Below, in pieces: positions 35,501 through 47,399 of a stretch of DNA of 64,000 nucleotides; within the stretch, counting starts at the first letter, position 1; each line of letters begins with the position of its first letter. The notes under the pieces were generated by a model. It was given only the letters and a program-made list of their open reading frames with translations, made no database searches and was not told the DNA's origin. Source of the stretch: Agarophyton chilense. Taxonomy: Eukaryota; Rhodophyta; Florideophyceae; Gracilariales; Gracilariaceae. Where the stretch lies: NCBI GenBank assembly GCA_030374765.1, contig JARGXX010000093.1, forward strand, positions 124,001 to 188,000, written 5' to 3'. The position numbers and the translations under genes are program-made.

Positions 35501-36241
35501 TCAGTTGGACCTTATAAGGTATTGAACGCATCAGACCACACCGTTACGGTTGAACAAGATGAAATACAGAATACAATATCAATTGACCGTATTGAGGTAG
35601 CACCTGAAACGGTTCAACATCGCATCGAGGCAGGCACCTAAGCCAGAAATCCCAGAGCTGTAGCTCTGCGCACTCGACCCTCGGAGGACCCCACCCCAAT
35701 TGAGGTGAATGATGAAATTCAACAGGATGATCCGGATTACAACCCTCTAACAGGGACGGAAATCGAACCTCAAACGGTAACAGCGGGAGCTCCCGACCCG
35801 GCTCCCACACAAGAAGCTCCGAACTCGGAAAATATGAACCCTCGAGGTGGCGTTACCCCGAAAGATCAGGACCAAACCTCAGAGGAATTTCCCGTTGACC
35901 GTCTGGTGGGCCACACGCGAACCTACAATGGTCTTAAGTACAACCTAAGGTGGTGCGGCTGGGGTCAAGAATGGGACACCCTGGAACCCCCCACCACAAT
36001 ACCCCCACACTTCCGTATCAGGTATTGGCGCCGTCACAAGGAGCCGATGCTACAGACGGATAACCTGAGACCTTCGTGGTACTCAGTCCTAAGGAAGGGG
36101 GAGAGACGACGTCGTTTTCCGCTTAAGGTGGACGCCTATGCGTGTCAGATTACCTACAAGGGAGGACACGAAAGAACAACCGAATATAACAGTAAAAGAG
36201 ACAAGAAGAGAGAACAGTTTACTAGAAGAAGGAGACACTAA
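32517..36241 (+). pseudogene. pol of element C: RT, RNase H, integrase, chromodomain
   Basis: Broken plus-strand polyprotein. Reverse transcriptase spans about 32950-33600 (RFSMDYRRLNSV, VYIDDVIIYSR, YLGHIIGP). RNase H is at about 33790-34150 (TDASHAKLV, AEQNYTVTEKGCL). Integrase is at about 34500-35150 (AHYPRLSGHPG, CESCVRTRG, EFVAIDLLGP). A chromodomain lies at about 35890-36040 (LVGHTRTYNGLKYNLRWCGW, WDTLEPP). The segments closely resemble element A's pol, so both belong to one broad lineage. Confidence 0.85.
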
Positions 36242-36298
36242 GGAAGTCAAGTGGCAGGCGGCCGCTACATGAACCTCAAAGGTGAAGCGACAGACAGT

Positions 36299-38317
36299 CT
36301 AGCGCCCGAATCTGGGAGTAGAAGGACCTGTCGGTTTAGGATAAGAGGGATCAGGAGGACCCGGGTTATTGACTACCCACGAAGGAAAACTGGCAGAAAT
36401 GCTAGGAGCCATCGACCTAGGATGTAGCAAAGGAGCGGTAGCCCCGCCACTGGGAAGATAAGTCGAGACCAAAAGAGGATGAACGAAAGGAACTGCCGGA
36501 GCGGGTTGCAAAACCGCAGGGTTCAAGTTAGCACTTAGAAGGGGATCCGTCAAGGGCTCAGATGGCGCAGCAGCAGAGACGCTTGCCAGATTGGCAACCT
36601 GACGGGTGGCCAGTTGGTACATGTCCAACTGGAACTGATTCCGGAACTCACCAAGTTGGTTTAGCGCCTTCATGTATTGTGCATGGCGCGGCAGCAAACC
36701 TTCAAGGAGCGTTAATGCAGCAACCACGGAGGTAAGCCCAGCCCTTTGAAAGTTGGTGACGCAAGCCTGGCGAATGCGAGCCAGCAAACCGACCAGGTCC
36801 GGAGAATCCATCATAGGTTGAGGCGGAGGAAGAGCAATACCCGCCAACAAAGGTCCAACCGGACCACCAACCCGCGAGGAGCTCGGTTGCATAGGAGTCA
36901 CACCCGTAGGGATAGGCGACTTATGACCTTGAGGTAACGGTTCGGACGGGAAGGGACCAGCATAACGACCAACCGGTGTCTCCACAGTACCGTGATAAGG
37001 TTCGGGGCTCGCGGGAGCTCCATAAACAGGAGGCTCCCCGGGATAATATTGGGCCGGGCGAGGCACAATCTCCCAAGTTGCGGGATCGAAAGCCTCCCAA
37101 CCTTGATGGGAATCCCAATGGTTATTCTTGCTCTGCTCGAGATACGAGTCCAAATCCTTCACGGTATAATTGGTGCCCTCAACGATATTCTCGTAACCAA
37201 ATCGGGAAATATCCTGGACAACCCTCTGAGGTATGAAGAAGATGCAACCTAAACGTTGAACACCATCTCGGTATATTTCAGAGTCTGGATTGCGACAATC
37301 CCAATCGATACCGTAACGGGCGGCCTCCAGAGCCAGGGTGGCAACCAACACGGTCCACTCCGAGAGGGCAATCGACCAAATGAGGAAATACCGCTCTAGG
37401 TTCCTGGAAATCTGACTCCCGAAGTACGCCAAAACCGTCTGAATGGGCACGCTCTGCGATAAAGGAACCTCATAGGACTCCCACCACTCTGGTCGAAGCA
37501 CGTACCAATCGCATCTACCCTTCGTAGGTTGTGAGAAGTACTCGACGTTATGAAACATATGAATAACGCAAGTGTAAGAGTTGCGAGTGCGAACGCGACT
37601 CTCCGTCGCTGCATCTTCGCCCCACCTACTACGGACAGGCCAATTAATAGTGGTGCAAGGCCGATTCAGGGAAACCAAGTCAGGTGAAACCGGAAAGTAA
37701 GTTTCCGGAATAGACCAGTACTGGCACACTTGCACCACCAATCGACGGTAATAATCCAGCTCCGGTTCGATGCGCACATACGGCAAGTCGCTCGGATATA
37801 TGGGCGGGATGAAATACGTCAAAAATGTATGACGCTGCCGACTCTGGTAACATTCCATTCGACCCTGAAGAGGTTGAGACTCTTGGTCCATTTTCATCAA
37901 GAGCAATGAAACGGAGCGAAGGCGCTCGCAGTCCCAACGGGACAAACCCAAGTAGGTATCTAATTGTGGTCTACTGAGAGCTGCCGTCAATGACTAATTC
38001 CCCACCGCCACAGGGCAATCGTGCTTCAACAGGTCATTGTGCGTCACCTGGTCGAAGGTAATACCAAAAGGTCCATACTAACTCGTCTTCCGGGTCGCCG
38101 CACCAAACGCGAGATCGTGAGCCCAATTGGTTTGTGTTGTCGGGGGAAGTCCACCACTGCGTTGGTATGGGTCAGCCGGAGTCCCAGGGGAGAACTGTGT
38201 CGCAGGGACAGGCACGCTGCGAAAACCAATGTTGGTAGCGGTTCGTGAAGTCCAGCGAGTCACCCTCTTGGTAAAACCACCACGTCCACGGCCACGCGAT
38301 GGGCCGCTACCTGACAT
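36299..38317 (-). CDS. Opposite-strand gene of element C (aORF family)
   Basis: A frame of about 560 codons (36299-37990) on the strand opposite to pol looks whole, although the rest of the element is broken. Upstream on the same strand a short RG-rich frame (about 38078-38317, starting MSGSGPSRGRGRGG) may be its beginning. The N-terminal part has LDTYLGLSRWDCERLRSV, matching the LLGLNSRQHAAILRR region of element E's protein. The centre has a Trp-rich block (WSIALSEW), then RYGI and NIVEGTNYTV shared with element A. The last third is Pro/Ala-rich with a helical segment (LLPRHAQYMKALNQLGEFRN). It ends about 60 bp from the end of pol, tail-to-tail. No known domain is recognised. It is probably transcribed from a promoter near the 3' LTR, but none is demonstrated. 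Confidence 0.6.
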
Positions 38318-39491
38318 GGTTGGGAACGTTTTAGTTCAACCCGACGAACGAGGTGATGACTCGAACTCCACCGCCGCGGTGAACAACAGCGGGTATTCAT
38401 CCTTCTGAAGTGAAGCCTCCTCGGTCCGGTCTGAGGAGACGGCCAACGTATCCAACCTTTCCGGTAGTACCGGTGTCGACCTTTCAGGTGCAACAGTTGC
38501 CAGCGTACGGTCGCGAGCGCTTCCAGACCTTTGAGGTATCGTGGAGCGGGACCAATCCGACCTTAAGGGCATAACTGCAGGGGTATCAATCCCCTCGGAG
38601 TCACCGACTTCTTTAACCTCAATGGTAACCTGCATCTCACGTCTCTCGAGCGCTGGTGCTGCTTGTGGGGACGGCCCACCCCTTCGAGGTATCGGTGACG
38701 AATCCACGATGCGGCGCGAGGTGCATCGACGTGCCACTGAATGGGTTGGAACGCGTGCGTTGACGCGGTGCGATCCTGTCATCGCCTTGAGGGCAAACCA
38801 GAATGCAAAAACCGGAAAAGGTCGCGCCATTACCGACGGGGCCGCTCAACACCAAAAAGATCTCACAACCGGAAGCTTCTACCACGGACCCAGGCCAAAA
38901 CCTCAATGGTTGTATCGACGCAGGCTCACGCCCCACAGGCGCCACGAGTCAATGCTTAAAAGATAGACGAAACCTGAAAGGTCGAGAAGCCGGGAAACCT
39001 TCAGGGAAAGCCGGACAGCACGATTACGGTCGCGACGCCGCCAATTAAGGGCCGCAATACCTGAAGGGTTGTCGAGCCGGGGGAACGACCAGGCGGGACG
39101 GCGCGCGCAGGGACCTAGGAGGGAAATGAAGTTTAAGCAACCGGGAAAGGTGCGATACAAACTTGGTTACAGAGTGGGCTATGCGGAAGCAGAATCGCAA
39201 GCACGCAGGGACACTACCGAAAAGGTGTCCGCGAGCGCGCTATTGACACTGCATCGTCCTCACGACAGTCCCTACCTGAAGTGTTGTCGCTCAATTCGTG
39301 TGACGTCGTCGTCACTCGCCCTCCCCAACCGACACTGGCGCCGAGTTCTGAACCTCAAGGGATCGCACGTCGCGCACCGTGAGCGACCGCCGGCAGACAC
39401 CACTCCGATGCCGGCGTTGCTGTCGCTCGCTACATCTCTATGGTTTAATGGAAGGAGACACGGGGCGTATCGCACGGGTAGGAAGGGGGTC
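38318..39491. other. Region between aORF and 3' LTR of element C
   Basis: About 1.2 kb without a recognisable gene. It presumably holds the leader and promoter of the opposite-strand gene. It ends in a purine-rich tract (GGTAGGAAGGGGG, about 39478-39490) just before the LTR, which fits a polypurine primer site. Confidence 0.5.
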
Positions 39492-40100
39492 TGTCGTATA
39501 GTGGCAGAAGGTCTGACCTTTGAGGTTGTCGATATACTACACTGACCTTGTAGGTGATGGATGCGAGGGATCATCGGCCAGGCAGCTCCGGGCGAACTAC
39601 TATCTAGGTGTTGTCAGCCACGTGTAGTGTTGACATGTACCTCCCGGTTGAGTAATTGTTATTAATTGTACTTATAATTATATTTATTTTAGCACAGTAG
39701 TGGAGTGGACACCTGGCACTGTAGCCAGTGCTGGACGGGTCTCTGACACTAGGTCAGAGACCGTGCCTTGCTGGCACCTCCCGGGTGATCTGGAGAGTGC
39801 AGTCCACTGCATATAGGGAACTGCACCTCCCCCATCCTAATCTGATAAAGACAGGCACCACTTGGGTCACGACTATACCTTTTGGTTCATTGTTTCTCAA
39901 CTACCTCACAGGCGTTCCTGCGCGTCGACGCCTACCATCGTTCACCTACACGGTATAGGCTAGTTGCCCCGCCGTTTGCCCCTGCGGGTTTTCACGGTGC
40001 CCTGTTACCATCGAGGTTTATTACGTCTACCTTCTAAGGTTGAGAGTCACCACGCTCCCGAGACAAGACAGTAGCGTACCCCAGAGGTGATTGTTCGACA
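39492..40100 (+). repeat. 3' LTR of element C
   Basis: 609 bp beginning TGTCGTATAG and ending TTCGACA, so its ends form the short inverted repeat TGTCG/CGACA. A TATA-like stretch (TTATAATTATATTTATT near 39674) could be the promoter. A perfect 10-bp hairpin lies at 39738-39762. It matches the solo LTR at 27205-27813 in inverted orientation. Confidence 0.85.
39738..39762. repeat. Conserved hairpin in the element C LTR
   Basis: GGTCTCTGAC and GTCAGAGACC form perfect 10-bp arms around a 5-base loop. The same arms are intact in the solo LTR at 27543-27567, while surrounding positions differ. This suggests the structure matters, for example in the transcript end. Confidence 0.6.
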
Positions 40101-42233
40101 AGAACAGGTACGTAACGGACATTTTCTCTTGTCCTTTTTGTTTTCTAAAGGTTCAACGTATGTGCGGTGCTGAGTGATGTACGAGGAGGCAGTGTGCTAC
40201 TAAAGTTCTTCTCGGAGTGGATTAAAAAAGTGGTTAGTTTTATCTGCGGTAATGGTGATGAAGAAGTGATCTAATGATCTGACTTAAGCTTGTTTGTGTT
40301 TGTTTGTGTGTGTTCGTCAAGTACGTTACGTAACGTGTGCAAGATGAAAACAGGAAAGATTTGAAGAGGTCCGTTTGGTTTCTGCAATGATTGAATGGCA
40401 GTTTGTGACTGATTGGGGGTTTCTCTTACTTTTTGAGTTGTAATTTGTCATGTGTTTTTGCGGTTGTAGGTAGTAATTTGGGATGAAATCTTTGTGGTGT
40501 AAATGTTATTAGCCATGCTTAGAATGGTCCTCAAGGGCTGTTTCGGAGAGTTGTGTAGCGACCCTTTTTAACCGAGAAAGTCGGTTAATTTTAGGCAATA
40601 TCATTTACTAATCTTTCTTGTTTCCAAGTTTGCTAGTTTGCTAGATTCTCTAGCACTTTCATACTAGCACATTTGCAGATTAACGAGTGACTTCCTAGCA
40701 TTAACATGCTAGATTTTTTGGAAGTAAATTTCCATTTCTGAGAAAACAGACGGAGTGAGCTCGCTTATTTGCAGCACATAGTCTTCCCGGCAAATCCTCC
40801 AAGTCGAGTGCCTTGGAATCTGTCGTTAAGGACTTTCTTTCATTTATCGGATGGCAACAGGATCTTCATGAGAATATCATCGGTCAATATTCGGAAACTC
40901 TACTTAGTATATGTTGCGTACCACTGTCTTCTGTGAAACAACCACCGGTCGCCCTTGTTCTGTAGTTGGGGGGTTTGATCTGGAGATTGCCCGCAATCCG
41001 ACCATCGCTATTCTTCCTGAAAGCATCTTTCTTTGTCACTCATCACTCATGCACGTCTTTCCGAGGGCTTTATCTTGCCGCACGGAAGGAGGTGTCCGCT
41101 TTATCATCAGTTTTACCACTGGCACATATAAATCCCGATGGGGAGAGCGGGACAACCTTCGTCGCCTTTGACGCAAGTCCGAATAAAGCAGGTATCGTTT
41201 ACGCCAAAGTCTTCTACAGTGCAATAGAACTATTATTAGATCTTGCAGCAAAAGGGCACACTCTTACAAACCTTGAATGTCAAAAATTACACAGTATCGT
41301 GCGCCGTTGTGAAGAGATTCCGGCCTTTTCTCACAAGTTGCGGCAAATGCAGCACATCAACGGTATCGAAGGACATACGGGTGTTCTCGCACTCGAATGA
41401 GTCGTCTCATGTGACAAATATGGAAGACGATTTGGTCTGCTCTCTGATTCTACTCCGGCAATAGTGCTTTCACGAAAAGAAGGTCTTCATCGCTAAGTCC
41501 CGCACTACCAGCTCGTCGGTTTGTGGCAGTGATGCTAGCTCACGATTTTGGCCCATGCCTTCCATACAACCCATCTCGTATAATCCCTGATCTCCTTCGA
41601 CTCGTTTGGCCGTCTTAAACAACCGTGTTTCCGTGACTTGTGCATGGAGTTCCAAACGAGACTCAAGATTGCTCGAACGAACGTTTTCGGCTTGCGTTTT
41701 CGTCATCGCCCATAACCGATTACTGCAGTACAGAGAACAAAACACACGCTTTCACCTGCCTCTGAGATTTGGCTCATCTACATCCGCTGGAATTGGAATC
41801 GCGCAAACAATAGTTGGAGACAGTGAAATCACTATCATCAATCATGAGACAGTTACAACACGTCAGATCTTGCATGTCGATGTTGTCTCCAGGAAAGCTT
41901 TTTGATTTGAAATAAACCCCCTAACATAAAGAAGTTAAGAATGCGGCAACGTTTTTGCCTGTTCTTGGACAGGTTGGTGCGCTTTATGCTCTAATTGGTA
42001 GCGCTCTAAAATCTTTCTGCAAATGGAGATTGAGCAGATCCAATTGCACAGCACGTTAGGTGGCAGTTCGTATGTTTTTCTGTTTTTCGTTACTATTTTA
42101 CGAACGGCAGAGTTTTTCTACGGAAAGCTACTCCGAATTCTCCTGACCATGCCTAGCTTCAATGCTAGGCAATATGTGGGGCTGAGGTCATAAACGAAAT
42201 AATCTCATGACTACTTTGAACCAGTATTTTTTT
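40101..42233. other. No assigned gene; CTAG inverted-repeat cluster near 40.6 kb
   Basis: A plus frame at 40966-41400 contains FVAFDASPNKAGIVYA, which faintly resembles an RNase H start, but the rest is unrecognised. At 40568-40588, TTAACCGA and TCGGTTAA form a perfect 8-bp hairpin. Between 40639 and 40712 there are several palindromes built on CTAG (TGCTAGA/TCTAGCA at 40639-40655; CTAGCA/TGCTAG at 40695-40712). They resemble the cluster upstream of the transposase at 54.6-54.7 kb. Confidence 0.4.
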
Positions 42234-42570
42234 TGTGGGCAGCGACGTGGCGCAGATGCATCAACCTGATTACAGTACGCAAATATATCGCGCACAAAAG
42301 CATTGAATAGAATTAGATCTCAGACTGTGCTCCTTATTTGATTCATCCTTCCACGTAGTGTACCACGCCTCGGTGTCGTTACGTTTACATTCTGCCTGCG
42401 GCGAAGTACCACACTTGTCTCCGTAAAAGCTCTCTGACATCTTCAGTCAGAGGCATTAAACCTCAATCAAGAGGTGTGCCCGATAGATTTGCCTCAGTCA
42501 TCTACCGTTCAGAGAACGCTGATCTCCTCAGTAGCGTTCCGTAGACCAAACCGCCCAGGATCCGTTAACA
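42234..42570 (+). repeat. 5' LTR of element D
   Basis: Begins TGTGGGCAGC and ends CCGTTAACA, giving TGT...ACA ends. It aligns with 47074-47399 along its whole length apart from small length differences. Confidence 0.85.
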
Positions 42571-42629
42571 AAGCGCTTTGATTCTACAGAAGGGTATAGG
42601 ATTCTGGAATACAGTTTATCCCTACAGAA

Positions 42630-43500
42630 TGGCTGCATTAAACTATGGAGTCGTCAGCTTCATTTCATCACCGAAACTAGAAGCAATCGCTCAGCCTGCG
42701 CTCATCACTTTCAAGACGGTAAACGCCGCATATTTGAAAAGGTAGAAGATTTCAACAAGGACCACGAAGAGGCCGAAAAACTCAGTTCTGCGTCTAGCAA
42801 AGACTGCACTGACAGTTTTACACTGCATTCTATCTGCCTGCTCGGTGAAATCGAAGGTGCAGATTCAATCGAAGAGGCCACGGGAGAGAAGGTCAGAACT
42901 TGGTTTGCGACAGCCTCTATAGTATCATCGAAGGAAAAATCTGAACGCTTGGACGCTGTATTGAACGCAGTGACCTACACGCCATACAAAGAGAATCCTG
43001 GCGCAGGCGTAGCAAACTCCATCATCGATGTATTCAAGTTTCTTTAAAAGCAGAACGTTTCAGAAGTGATACAGGACATAGATCTTTCAAGCCATTTCAT
43101 CAATCGCTTTGTAAAGAAATTAGAACCCACTGTCCTTCGAGAGATAATCAAAATGAAACGATCAGGGTGGCAAAAGCCTCAACTGGCTAATACTCGTTTA
43201 TTCAACGACGAAGTTTCACAAGTCGCCAGTGAAATTCTTCTGATTGAAGTGGCACGGCTGCGGACCAAATCACGGAACTCCCGCGAGCGTTCACACAGCT
43301 CACGCAAAAAAGAGCGAAATAAACCTGCACGACAAGAAGAACCAGGACAAGTGGGAGACCACGGCTGACGCTTCTAATACACGCAAGAAGAAAAAAAAGA
43401 ACGTAGAGAGGACAGACACATGTCTCAATCCTGACTGCAATCTACAGCATTTTCTGAGGGACTGTAGTAATACCTCTTCCGATAGCAAAACAGAGCTCTT
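42630..43500 (+). pseudogene. gag of element D
   Basis: Translation gives a helical capsid-like stretch beginning near 42660 (FISSPKLEAIAQPALITFKT) and, near 43420-43470, a Cys/His cluster (CLNPDCNLQHFLRDC) like a variant zinc knuckle. The region is broken. Confidence 0.55.
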
Positions 43501-43559
43501 GAAAGAACATTACAAACGTAAAACCTCTCAAAGAGCCGAAGCGGTCAGAGATGTCTCTA

Positions 43560-46500
43560 AGTCTACTGCCTCGGCACCTGAATTGGAAGATGGCAGTTTT
43601 GATTTTGCTCGGGAAGCTGTATTCGACGTGGTTCTGGGGGATTCTGGATCCGATTTCATCGCGACCACGGTTCCAGCATTGAACAAATTGTTGGCTGTGA
43701 AACCGGAACTGGTCGTAAATCACTTCAATGAACCTTTAGAGTTGGTTGGCGAATTCAAGCTTGACGATAACAGCAAGTTTACTGCCACGCGTTCCGTTCT
43801 ACTATCCGTCAAAATTCATCTACCAGGATCGAATATTCCGCTGCACTTCCGCAGATTCGAGTTCTAAGTTGTGGACCAAGAAATGGACGAATTATAACTG
43901 GGTCACCCTTTTTTGAATTCTATTGGTTTCAAGCTGAAGGATCATCTCGTCCGTGTAAATTCGATGATAGATGATAAGCACGTCGATGAATTGGAACCAC
44001 AGAAGCTGACGGTGGGAGTAGCATCATATCACGGGCTCTCGTATGAAATTGGCGACTATGATCCAATCACACTTCCGCAGTCCATCTCAGCGGGATTTGG
44101 GGCAGACTCAGAGCAGTCAACCAAGATTGCTTTTGCGAAAATACTCCGAGATGAAAAAGAGAATGGTATATCATCTGACGTTCAGACTCGGTTGGAAGCT
44201 TTGCTGAAGCAGTACAGAGGTGTCTTCCGCATCGAGCTTGTTAATGACCAACCTGCAGAAGGTCCGCCTGTTGTGATAACGCCAGTGAAGAACGCCAAGC
44301 CGTATCGCTCGCCTCAACGACGATATGCAGCTCAGGAGCGCGTTTTCATTTTGAACAAGACTCGAGAGTTGAAGACCATTGGAGCTAGTCCAACCCTCGC
44401 TCTCCCAAAGCCAGGATCAGAAAAACTGCGCTTCACAGTAGATCTACGTGGTCTAAACTCGCGGACTGCGCCTATTCAATTTGCGATGCCACATTCGGCT
44501 TTTTTACTCCAAGAAGGAGTAATAAGCACATGTTTTGCGAACGTAGATCTCGCTCATGGGTATTGGCAGGTCCCACCCTCTGCGGATTCTCAACAAATTA
44601 TGTCAATTCAAACACCACTGGGAGCCTATTCGACAAGGCGCTTTCTTCAGGGAGGAAATGATTCTGGAAATCGCTTTCAAGTTGTTCTCGCCGGAAATTT
44701 CGAAAAACATGTAAGAAATATGTGTCAGTGGCTCAATGACGTTCTATTTTTCGCCAAGGATGAGAAGGAGCTACTGGATAACATCGACTTCTACCTGGGA
44801 GTATGCAAAGAAAGTGGACTGAAAATACATGCAGAGAAATCTAGTTTCTTTGCACGTGAGGCACACTTGTGTGGGCGAATTATTTCGACCGCAGGAGTGG
44901 AGTACCATCCATGACATTTCCAGTCCCTGTTATCAATAAAGGCACCAGAGAAGACATATGACCTCAAACAGTTTCTTTGCGCCACGAACTGGATGCGGAA
45001 CTCAATACCGAATTGCACCGCGCGTGTATCCTCTCTTCACAGACTTCTTGAAGTCTGATACACCAAGGCCGGAAAACGGACAATGAGGGCATTTCGAAAT
45101 ATTTCCATGGCCGACTGAGGGGGGTGGGATCACGATGCCGCTTTCACCAACATCAAATCTCAACTCGCCGCCTCCCTCAAACTCGCGCACCCTATGGACA
45201 ACCACAACATCTGTTTACTTACAGACGCATCAGATACACTCTGGCCGGCCCTTCCTACCCAGGTACGCACTGAAGATAGAAACAAGCCCATCTAGGAACA
45301 GAACCACCAATCGCTTTGCATCCTATCCGGAACCTTCTCCGGCTCTGCGGCCAACTGGACGGTATCAGAGAAGGAAGGGTAAGCCACAGTCGAGTCTTTG
45401 TGCCGTTTCGACAATCTATTCGTGGGTTACGAGGTATCTATCTTTAAAGACCATGCGAATTTGGTGTATTTGTACGACCCATACGGCCGTAGCCATAAAA
45501 TAAGTCGTCACACTTTAAGCAAATTAATGCGTTGTGCCATCTAGCTCAGTGCATTCCGCTATGCTATCGAACATCTCCCTGGCGATCGAAACGTCTCGGC
45601 TGACATGCTCACGCGTTGGGCTGTTCAGTGTAAAGATACCATTAAGGCTACAAATATTCTTCAAGCCGAGTCCTTAATGGTCGGCCCAGTCAATCCCGGC
45701 GTCGAGACCAAGAAGAACTGGCCATATCTGCATGACATATTGGAGTCCCAGAAGAGAAGTAATGAGAAACCGCAAACTTCACTGAGGGAAATCGATGGAG
45801 TAGTCAAAGGAGAGAAGAATTTGATTTGGGTACCAAATGAGGACGTAAGACTCAAACTTCGAATTCTTATTGCAGCGCACACAGGCCATGGTGGACACCG
45901 TACTGTAACCAGAGTCACTCTGGATACAGTACGAGCTCATTTCTACTGGGACTGTACGTTAGTTTTGAAGGACGACCACAACGGCTATGTGTGGCTGACA
46001 CCTACCAAGAAAGCCACCGGCGAGGTCCTTACTACAGTACTCATTCGTTTGTTTGCAGCTTTGGGTGTTGCCCACCAATGGATCTCAGATCGCGAATTCC
46101 ATTTCAAGAATGAGCTTTTCCGACTACTAAAGGCCAAAACCAAATCCAACCATCACTTTACCTTTGCCTATTGTCCCTAGTCAAATGTAAGAGTGGAGGT
46201 AGTTAACAGGGAGCTTCTACTGGCGATGCGTGCTCTACTCTCCGAAGAGCATCTGAAGCATAGTTGCCGCCAAGCCTAACCCCAGTGGTACAGTCGATTC
46301 TTAGTAAGTCTATTTTGGAGCGGCTTGGGAATCGATGTCCTCTCACTGCATTCACAGGGCTGCCATTAGACACACCTCTGCGTGCGATTCCCCGCAACTT
46401 TGATTGCAAGTTGCAGCTGCACAGTGTTAATTTTGTGCACGCAACACAGAGACAGAACATTAGGAATCTCTTAACGGGCTTGGAAAAAATGCACAAAGAA

Positions 46501-46950
46501 ATAGCAGCCAGTACAAGCAAGAAGCGTTAAAAGGCGGTTGCACGGCAAACTCGGAAAACGACTGTTCGTCCCGTGAATTTCGCTGAAGGGGACTACGTGC
46601 TGCGATGCGTTATCTCTCATGAACGCTCTCGAAAGCCTGCGCTTAGGTAGATTGGTCCCTTTCGCATTGTTGAATGCCGTAGAAACTACCTTTTTCTCAT
46701 CGAAGACCTTCTGACAAATTGCAATTAGAGATGTCATGGACGGCGGCTAGAGTTTTTCCGAAACGAGGATTTCAAAATTACAGAAGAATTTCAAGAACAC
46801 TTGGCAAATCAACAAGATGATCTACTGGTTATCGTCAGTTTTCTTGGGATTCGTCGCCGTAATGGTAAGATCCAGCAACAGATAAAGTGGTAGGTTTCCG
46901 AAGTAGAGGAAACAGACTGGGTTCAACTGTCATGTCTACGGGACGATGTT
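43560..46950 (+). pseudogene. pol of element D: protease, RT, RNase H, integrase
   Basis: The protease motif LGDSGSDFI lies near 43630. Reverse transcriptase spans about 44260-44920 (LRFTVDLRGLN, FANVDLAHGYWQVP, SGLKIHAEKSSFF). RNase H remnants follow to about 45600. Integrase spans about 45830-46260 (AHTGHGGHRTVTRV, WLTPTKKATGE, QWISDREFHFKNELF). The region is broken. Confidence 0.75.
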
Positions 46951-47073
46951 CCGGAAATAGTCGCAGAATACATTTCGAGGCTCTTTCAGCAAGGTACAAA
47001 GAACGAACGAACCCTCGCTGTCACAATTTGATATGGATTTCAACGCTTACGTTTCGAACTCATGGGGTGCTGT

Positions 47074-47399
47074 TGTGGGCAGCGGCGTGGCGCAGATGCA
47101 TCAACCTGATTACAGTACACAAAATATATGGCGCGCAAATGCACTGGATTGAATTAGATATCAGACTGTGCTGCTTAGTTGATTCATCCTCCCACGTAGT
47201 GTACCACGCCTCGGTGCCTCTACGTTTACGTTCTGCCAGCGGCGAAGTGCCACACTTGTCTCCGTAAAAGCTCTCTGACATCTTCAGTCAGGGGTATCAG
47301 ACCTCAATCAAGAGGTGTGCCCGATAGATTGGCTTCAGTCTTCTCCCGTTCAGAGAACCTTGGCGTTCCGTAGAACAAACAGCCCAAGATCCGTTAACA
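47074..47399 (+). repeat. 3' LTR of element D
   Basis: Starts TGTGGGCAGC and ends CCGTTAACA, pairing with 42234-42570. The sequence just upstream is not strongly purine-rich, so the plus-strand primer site is uncertain. Confidence 0.85.

Larger units (their letters stand above)
32284..40100 (+). mobile_element. Ty3/gypsy chromodomain LTR element C (broken, one LTR)
   Basis: A plus-strand fossil with a gag start, reverse transcriptase, RNase H, integrase and chromodomain, then an opposite-strand gene and the 3' LTR at 39492-40100. Long open stretches suggest it is younger than A and B. I estimate about six to eight breaks, and the 5' LTR is not found. Its LTR family is also represented by the solo LTR at 27205-27813. 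Confidence 0.85.
42234..47399 (+). mobile_element. Ty3/gypsy-type LTR element D (broken, both LTRs)
   Basis: A 5.2-kb plus-strand fossil flanked by direct repeats at 42234-42570 and 47074-47399. It contains gag, a D-S-G-type protease, reverse transcriptase, RNase H and integrase in gypsy order. Its pol is distant from A, B, C and E, so it is a separate lineage. It has no opposite-strand gene or chromodomain that I can recognise. It carries roughly ten breaks. LTRs differ at about one position in ten by eye. The bases next to the two LTRs do not match. Confidence 0.8.

Noticed and set aside
41975-42056. Possible tRNA gene (GCTCTAATTGGTAGCGC D-arm-like)
   Set aside because: No convincing T-loop or anticodon stem. 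At most a decayed tRNA fragment.
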